Below are positions 15,512 to 20,361 of a stretch of 20,361 nt of DNA, piece after piece. The stretch comes from Bacillota bacterium. Lineage in GTDB: Bacteria; Bacillota; UBA4882; UBA8346. The stretch covers positions 1 to 20,361 of the forward strand of contig JAEZJQ010000079.1 of NCBI GenBank assembly GCA_023436305.1, read 5' to 3'. A program made the translations under genes and the position numbers. The notes under the pieces were generated by a model that had not been told where the DNA came from, searched no databases, and saw only the letters and a list, made by a program, of their open reading frames with translations. The first letter of the stretch is position 1, and each line of letters begins with the position of its first letter.

Positions 15512-16783
15512 ATGAAACGGAATCTATTATTGATCGTCTGTGTGTTTGTCCTGGTATGTGCTTTATTAGTCCCGGCTTATGCCGCTCCAAAAGTAACGCT
15601 TTCCGTTTGGGCAGTGGACTCGATTGACAATACCGCCAGTACCCAAGCCGCTTATGTGCAAGCTTTGGTAAAGGGGTTCGAGGCCAAGAATCCCGATATC
15701 AAAATTGATTGGGTTGCTTATGGTACCGCCGGTTCCCCTTTAAATGACAAACTGAAAATTGCCATGGCCAATAATCAAGGTCCGGATATCTTTCAAAGCT
15801 GGGGCGGTTCTTTCTTGGGCCAATTTGCCGCGGCCGGTAAACTGCTGGATTTGACCAAAGAATTATCGAGCGTACCGACCAGCGATGCCGCCAAAGCCGC
15901 CATGAGCTATAAAGGCAAGACTTATGGGATTGCGCCGTTCTTTGCCGTGGCCGGGTTGTTTGTGAATGAAGGCATATTTAAAGAACTTGGATTAAGCGTT
16001 CCCACCACCTTCGATGAATTGGAAAAAGTGGCTGACGCTTTGAAAGCCAAAGGTATTCAACCGTTTGCGGTGGGGGCCAGAGATCAATGGCCGGTTCTGG
16101 CAACTTATATGTACCTGGTCAACCGTTACGGCGGCAATGTGTTTAACGATGCCGTCGCCCGGAAGACCGGCTTTAATTCCGCTCCCTTCGTTCAAGCCGC
16201 TCAGAAATATCAGGAATGGGCGAAAAAGGGTTATTTTGGTGACAAACCGTTATCCGAAGGTTATGGTGACGCTCAACTCTTAATGTGTACCGGTAAAGCC
16301 GCCATGCAAATCTCCGGTTCCTGGTTATGCGGGCTTTACTCCGATCCGAAACAGACCGATCAAACCATCGGTTGTTATGCGGTTCCGGTTGTCAAGGGTG
16401 GTAAAGGTTTGAGCAGTGATGCTATGGGCATGACCGATATCGGATTTGCGGCCACAAAGTTGGCGGCCAAGAAAAAGGACGCTGTTGTGAAGTTTATGAA
16501 ATACGCGATGAGCGTGGAAGCTTGCCAGGCTGAAACCGGAAGAGTCTGTTCCGTGCCGGGCGTAAAACCGCCGACCCGTCTTACCGGGATGGCCTCCACC
16601 AACGTGCTTGGCAAAGCGAAGACCATGCAATTCTGGTGGGATCAGGATCTACCGGCCACAGTTTCCACACCGGTGAATAATACCATTCAGACCTTCTTCC
16701 TGCCGGATACCGATGTGAAAAAAGAATTGGGCAAATTTGAAGCCTTGGTTGAAGAAAACATGGGGCCGCTTAAAAAGAAGTAA
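15512..16783 (+). CDS. Extracellular sugar-binding protein of a CUT1 ABC transporter
   Basis: A 423-residue family 1 solute-binding protein. Residues 1-25 are a Sec signal (MKRN, a long hydrophobic core, then AYA before APKVTL). The mature part shows the expected pattern: TLSVWAVDS, AYVQALVKGFEAKNPDIKIDWV, DKLKIAMANNQGPDIFQSWGG, GKLLDLTKEL, KGKTYGIAPFFAVAGLFVNEGIF, KAAMQISGSWL and SDAMGMTDIGFAA. It should capture an oligosaccharide outside the membrane and present it to the two permeases that follow. There is no good lipobox (VLVC and LIVC lack the small residue before Cys), so it appears to be a soluble rather than lipid-anchored protein. Neighbouring GH116 and GH43 genes suggest beta-linked gluco- or xylo-oligosaccharides. 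The family is certain; the ligand is not. Confidence 0.92.
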   Translation: MKRNLLLIVCVFVLVCALLVPAYAAPKVTLSVWAVDSIDNTASTQAAYVQALVKGFEAKNPDIKIDWVAYGTAGSPLNDKLKIAMANNQGPDIFQSWGGSFLGQFAAAGKLLDLTKELSSVPTSDAAKAAMSYKGKTYGIAPFFAVAGLFVNEGIFKELGLSVPTTFDELEKVADALKAKGIQPFAVGARDQWPVLATYMYLVNRYGGNVFNDAVARKTGFNSAPFVQAAQKYQEWAKKGYFGDKPLSEGYGDAQLLMCTGKAAMQISGSWLCGLYSDPKQTDQTIGCYAVPVVKGGKGLSSDAMGMTDIGFAATKLAAKKKDAVVKFMKYAMSVEACQAETGRVCSVPGVKPPTRLTGMASTNVLGKAKTMQFWWDQDLPATVSTPVNNTIQTFFLPDTDVKKELGKFEALVEENMGPLKKK

Positions 16784-16800
16784 ATAAGTTTTTTTGAATT

Positions 16801-16831
16801 CCGGGGGGAAGGTGATACGCCTTTTCCCTGG
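16801..16831 (+). promoter_or_regulatory. Intercistronic hairpin after the binding-protein gene
   Basis: A 12-bp stem (16801-16812 pairing with 16820-16831, including three G-T pairs) with a 7-base loop. It is followed by GAAAACC rather than a T-run, so it is not an intrinsic terminator. Stable hairpins at this place in sugar ABC operons are known to protect the binding-protein mRNA and reduce permease expression, which fits the position here. Confidence 0.6.
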
Positions 16832-16878
16832 AAAACCATATTAATAAACTATAATAATCGAAACCGGGGTGGTATTTT

Positions 16879-17790
16879 ATGTCAACTGCCCAAAGCACCT
16901 CGCCGAAGAAACGCCTTGACTGGCAGGAAATTGTATTTAAATCGGCATTTTTATTGCCTGCGTTACTTGCTTTAGGTATTTTTATGATTTATCCGATCGC
17001 CGAGACCTTCCGGATTTCAATGATGCGGGCCAGTGGTCTAGGTGAGGAGACTTATATTGGATTTTTGAACTATATCAGACTGTTTGTCAATGAAGAATTT
17101 TTGCTCGGCCTTCTCCATGTCATTCAATGGGCCTTTTGGAGTGTAGTGATTCAAATTCCGTTGGTTTTTGTTATCGCATTCGCTTGTACCCATTATAAAA
17201 CGCGTGTTGTCAAAGGGTTACGCAGTGTTTATTACTTGGGTAATGTTTTGCCTTCGGCAGTTACCGCAATGCTGGGGATTTTCATATATCAGCCGAACTC
17301 CGGTGTAATTGTAACGTTCGCCAGAGCGGTTGGCTGGAAATGGTTGGAGAGAATCGATTTTCTGGGTAATCCCGACTTGGCCTTCTGGTCGCTCTTCGCT
17401 CTAGCCACCTGGGCGTATATGGGATTCGGGATTATTTATTTGATGGCCAATATCGAACAAATCCCGGTGGAACTTAGGGAAGCGGCTGTAATTGACGGGG
17501 CTAATAAATGGCAATATGCTCGCTACATTGTGATTCCGCAAATTTCTTACGCACTTAGCATTCAGGCGATTCTGGCAACGGTGGGGAGTTTGAAATTGTT
17601 TGATCTGCCGTATTTGGTTACCGTCGGAGGGCCGGCAAACAGCACCGTAACATTGGGGATTACATTATACCGGGAAGGTTTTCTCAACTGGCAATATGGA
17701 AAAGGCGCCGCCATTGGAGTGGTTATCTTTTTACTCTCCCTGATTTTTACGATTATTCAGTTCTCTATGCAACGGGATAAAAATAAATAA
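16879..17790 (+). CDS. Sugar ABC transporter permease, MalF/UgpA type
   Basis: A 303-residue integral membrane protein with about six membrane helices, the first at about residues 22-43 (AFLLPALLALGIFMIYPIAE). The cytoplasmic EAA loop that contacts the ATPase is at EAAVIDGAN (E201 to the conserved G207), followed by YARYIVIPQI. It pairs with the permease 50 bases downstream to form the channel for the sugar delivered by the binding protein. It starts at ATG 16879 after GGGGTGG. No ATP-binding subunit is encoded nearby; CUT1 systems often share one MsmK-type ATPase encoded elsewhere. Confidence 0.92.
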   Translation: MSTAQSTSPKKRLDWQEIVFKSAFLLPALLALGIFMIYPIAETFRISMMRASGLGEETYIGFLNYIRLFVNEEFLLGLLHVIQWAFWSVVIQIPLVFVIAFACTHYKTRVVKGLRSVYYLGNVLPSAVTAMLGIFIYQPNSGVIVTFARAVGWKWLERIDFLGNPDLAFWSLFALATWAYMGFGIIYLMANIEQIPVELREAAVIDGANKWQYARYIVIPQISYALSIQAILATVGSLKLFDLPYLVTVGGPANSTVTLGITLYREGFLNWQYGKGAAIGVVIFLLSLIFTIIQFSMQRDKNK

Positions 17791-17840
17791 CTTCAAAGTA
17801 AAATGATTTGAGAGTCAAAGAGTGTTAGGGGGGAACTTTC

Positions 17841-18743
17841 ATGGAAGTGGATCATCATGTGAAACATGAATATAAATCGATTGATACAAAGGTATTAAAA
17901 AAACCACAAAAGGTTCATGTTTTAATATCGTCGTTTCTGGTTCATCTTTTTTTGATCGTGTTGGCGGGATTGGTAGTGGTACCGCTTATCCTGCCGTTTT
18001 TATTCGCCTTTAAAACATCGCTGGAATTTGCTTATCATCCGTGGAGTCTGCCGAAGAATCTTCAGTGGGAAAATTTTAAGATAGCCTGGGAATCGGTGAA
18101 AATCGGTCTGGGGATGAAAAATACGTTTATTGTCTGTCTGGGAGCCGTGCTCACCACGGTACCGCCGGCGGCGATGGCCGGTTATATCTTTGCCCGGTAT
18201 CGCACCAAAGTCACCAATGTTTTATTTTATGTCATTATGGCCGGATTTTTTGTACCAAGTCAAATGGTTTTAATCCCGCTTTACAAAATGGAAATCAAAA
18301 TGGGTTTGGTCAATACTTTGCCGGGGTTGTTTTTAATCATGGCCGCCTTTGGAATTCCTTTCTGGACCATGATCTACCGTTCGTTTTACAATGGCCTTCC
18401 CGGAGAATTAATGGAGGCCGCCAAGATCGACGGCGCGGGTCATTGGGGGATCTTTTTTAAAATCATGTTTCCAATGGCCAAACCGGCTACGGTGTTAGCG
18501 GTTCTGCTCTCCTTTATGGGCGCCTGGAGTGATTATATGCTTTCGCTGATTTTTATCAATTCTTCCGAACTGTTCACATTGCAGTTACGGATTGCCCAAT
18601 TTATCGGCAATATGGGGGCGAATTATTTCCCGCAATACGCCGCCGGAGTTATCATCTCGGCTGCGCCAACCATCATTCTCTATGTTATCTTTCATAAAAA
18701 GATTATTGAAGGAACCACACTGGCCGGTGCGCTTAAAGGATAA
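17841..18743 (+). CDS. Sugar ABC transporter permease, MalG/UgpE type
   Basis: A 300-residue membrane protein. A charged N-terminal tail of about 28 residues precedes the first helix (LISSFLVHLFLIVLAGLVVV), followed by the periplasmic FKTSLEFAYHPW segment typical of MalG-type subunits. The EAA loop is ELMEAAKIDGAGHWG (E192 to G198), and the C-terminal end is ISAAPTIILYVIFHKKIIEG then LAGALKG, the usual ending of this subunit. AGGGGGGAA before ATG 17841 is the ribosome binding site. It is the last plus-strand gene of the cluster, and its 3' end faces the GH43 gene. It forms the translocation pore with the upstream permease. Confidence 0.93.
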   Translation: MEVDHHVKHEYKSIDTKVLKKPQKVHVLISSFLVHLFLIVLAGLVVVPLILPFLFAFKTSLEFAYHPWSLPKNLQWENFKIAWESVKIGLGMKNTFIVCLGAVLTTVPPAAMAGYIFARYRTKVTNVLFYVIMAGFFVPSQMVLIPLYKMEIKMGLVNTLPGLFLIMAAFGIPFWTMIYRSFYNGLPGELMEAAKIDGAGHWGIFFKIMFPMAKPATVLAVLLSFMGAWSDYMLSLIFINSSELFTLQLRIAQFIGNMGANYFPQYAAGVIISAAPTIILYVIFHKKIIEGTTLAGALKG

Positions 18744-18784
18744 TCCGGCCTGTCAATATTTTTATGATTTTACTTTAAAAGTGG

Positions 18785-18844
18785 TTGCCGGAAGATATCC
18801 GGCAAAAACGGAGGGTTCTCGGAAAATCCGGGGTTACCCTCCGT
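18785..18844. terminator. Double hairpin in the convergent gap, terminator mainly for the minus-strand gene
   Basis: Hairpin 1 has a perfect 8-bp stem (18785-18792 with 18798-18805) and a 5-base loop. Hairpin 2 has a perfect 9-bp outer stem, ACGGAGGGT/ACCCTCCGT (18808-18816 with 18836-18844), with an inner stem. Read on the minus strand, hairpin 2 is directly followed by TTTTT, so it is a good intrinsic terminator for the GH43 gene. On the plus strand the tail is weaker (TCGAATGAAAATTTTC), but the pair may also stop permease transcripts. Confidence 0.75.
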
Positions 18845-18891
18845 TCGAATGAAAATTTTCAGGTAAAAACTATGGTATAACCCATGGTTCT

Positions 18892-20361
18892 TTATTCCCC
18901 AATATAGTCAAACCAGTCAAAGTCCGCTTGATTGAGACTGGGATTACCGTTGCTACTGGCAAACAAGCCAACACAGGTTCCCACAAAGCCACCGGCCACA
19001 TCGGTGCTTAAAATCCGCCCATCCACATTTTCCGCTAAAATCTCCATTGCTTCCGGTGATAAACCACCGAAAAAGCTATAATCCTGACCACGGGCGGTTA
19101 CCGTTAAACAAAAGATTTGCGTGGAATAAGCCTTCCTGGCAAGCTCCGTTTCCAAACCATGGGCGCACTGAATCAGGCGAATAATGATCTGTTGATTGTG
19201 AAGGGCGGCTTCCAGCCGGAAATGAAAATGATTGTTCTGGATTAAAACCAAGCCCGCGGTTTCTGATTGGTTTTCCGGTTTGAATTCCATCACCGTGGTT
19301 GCTGTAAAATTGATATGTTGTTGGCGCCGCCCCACAAAACTGGGATTCACCTGTTCGCTGATTTTTTCCGGGCGCAGTTTTAACCGGAGATAGCCGGGAC
19401 GTTTACAAAGACTCCAAAACTCTTCCCGGGGGGTTCGAATAAAATTCCAGACCGGATCAAATTGAGGGCTGTCAAAATCATCCCGGAGCCTGGCGGGGAT
19501 TGGTTGAGAAATTGGCAAGTTCGGAACCGGGTAGGAAAATTCCACCCGGCCGGTTCCCGGGCTGACAATTGGCCAGCCATCTTCCCAAAGCACCGGCGTC
19601 AAAAAGGTTTCCCTCCCCAGATTGCGGTAATAGCCGCCGTAAGGACGGGAAGCCAGACAGACCATCCACCATTCACCATTTTGGGTTTCAACCAGATCGA
19701 CGTGGCCGGTATTGGTAATCGGAACAGACCTGCCCAAATGGCGGTGGGTCAAAATCGGGTTGCCGGGGTTCCCTTCATAAGGGCCGGTAATCTTTTGGCT
19801 CCGGGCAATGGTCACCGAGTGGTGGTAATCGGTTCCGCCCTCGGAGATCATCAGATAATAGAGCCCGTTGATTTTATATATATGTGGCCCTTCCGGCCAG
19901 ATCACATCCCGTAAAGCGCCCCGCCAAAGCGGATACTTCTCACCGGTGAGTTTCATCTTGGGAAGATCCAGTTCCTGAAGCCAGACTTCCCAGTTACCGG
20001 AGTATTTTTCGCCCTCCGGCGCCGGCCGGGTTCCGCAATAATAAGCCTTTCCATCATCATCGAAGAACAGTGACGGATCGATTCCCGGGGCGTCATTCAG
20101 CCAGTAAGGTTCCGACCAGGGCCCTTCCGGGCGGGTGGCGGTAACGATAAAATTGCCTCCTTTGGAGACATTGGTGGTGATCATATAAAAAGTGCCTTTG
20201 TGATAACGGAGGGTGGGCGCAAAGATTCCTTCCGAATGTCCGACCCTATCCAAATCAAGCTGGGAGGGCCGATCCAGGACATGCCCGATCTGCCGCCAGT
20301 GGACCAAATCTTTGCTATGGAAGATGGGGACACCCGGGAAGTAGGCAAATGAAGAAGTAAC
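18892..20361 (-). CDS. GH43 glycosidase (beta-xylosidase / arabinofuranosidase type), N-terminus beyond the window
   Basis: About 489 residues are visible. The frame is open through the right edge: before the internal TTG at 20307 it reads VTSSFAYFPGVPIFHSKD, which is GH43 blade 1, so the true start lies outside. The five-bladed propeller carries GIDPSLFFDDDG (the Asp codon at 20077-20079 is the probable pKa-modulating residue) and WPEGPHIYK (the Glu codon at 19891-19893 is the probable general acid). The catalytic-base Asp near the N-terminus is not in view. NTGHVDLVETQNGEWW and GGYYRNLGRETFL are typical of xylan-active GH43 members. From about codon 270 of the visible part a concanavalin-like C-terminal domain (GH43_C2 type) begins with RDDFDSPQFDPVWNFIR. 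It probably releases xylose or arabinose from oligosaccharides. It converges with the transporter genes. Confidence 0.9.
   Translation of the reverse strand, partial: VTSSFAYFPGVPIFHSKDLVHWRQIGHVLDRPSQLDLDRVGHSEGIFAPTLRYHKGTFYMITTNVSKGGNFIVTATRPEGPWSEPYWLNDAPGIDPSLFFDDDGKAYYCGTRPAPEGEKYSGNWEVWLQELDLPKMKLTGEKYPLWRGALRDVIWPEGPHIYKINGLYYLMISEGGTDYHHSVTIARSQKITGPYEGNPGNPILTHRHLGRSVPITNTGHVDLVETQNGEWWMVCLASRPYGGYYRNLGRETFLTPVLWEDGWPIVSPGTGRVEFSYPVPNLPISQPIPARLRDDFDSPQFDPVWNFIRTPREEFWSLCKRPGYLRLKLRPEKISEQVNPSFVGRRQQHINFTATTVMEFKPENQSETAGLVLIQNNHFHFRLEAALHNQQIIIRLIQCAHGLETELARKAYSTQIFCLTVTARGQDYSFFGGLSPEAMEILAENVDGRILSTDVAGGFVGTCVGLFASSNGNPSLNQADFDWFDYIGE

Overview
The window looks like a chromosomal segment of a Bacillota (Firmicute) of medium GC. 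Ribosome binding sites are strong and purine-rich, starts include GTG, TTG and probably ATT, and there is a LacI regulator with a CUT1 sugar ABC transporter and family 43 and 116 glycosidases. The sugar-binding protein has a Sec signal but no clear lipobox, which is unusual for a single-membrane Firmicute and leaves a two-membrane Firmicute lineage possible. No marker in the window fixes the species.

Left half (1 to about 11,100): accessory genes of an extracellular contractile injection system (eCIS), all on the plus strand. In order these are: an unrecognised 515-residue protein; a 1278-residue multidomain protein ending in an AHH-type HNH nuclease; an Imm11/DUF1629 immunity protein; a non-coding stretch with a 21-bp minisatellite and a hairpin-rich segment; an eCIS-type AAA+ ATPase; a 623-residue eCIS-core DUF4157 protein; and two small coiled-coil membrane or exported proteins. 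No sheath, tube, baseplate or spike gene is visible, so the particle genes are presumably to the left of base 1. The main observation is that the nuclease protein and the DUF4157 protein share an N-terminal stretch of about 31 residues (16 identical without gaps) but nothing else obvious. This is best read as a common loading or targeting signal for two cargo proteins encoded on either side of the ATPase that may load them.

Right half (about 11,200 to 20,361): a glycan-use locus. A LacI-family repressor, with a perfect 12-bp palindrome just upstream and a near-copy just downstream, is followed by a cytoplasmic GH116 glycosidase, a solute-binding protein and two permeases, all on the plus strand. 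A convergent GH43 glycosidase, cut by the right edge, ends against them at a hairpin terminator. GH116 plus GH43 suggests uptake and hydrolysis of beta-linked gluco- or xylo-/arabino-oligosaccharides. The ATPase subunit of the transporter is not in the window and is probably shared, as is common for CUT1 systems.

The 1278-residue protein has a composite layout: conserved targeting motif, disordered linker, coiled coil, amphipathic helices, hydrophobic pre-toxin segment, then an AT-richer nuclease tip next to its immunity gene. This is the polymorphic-toxin plan carried on an eCIS-associated scaffold.
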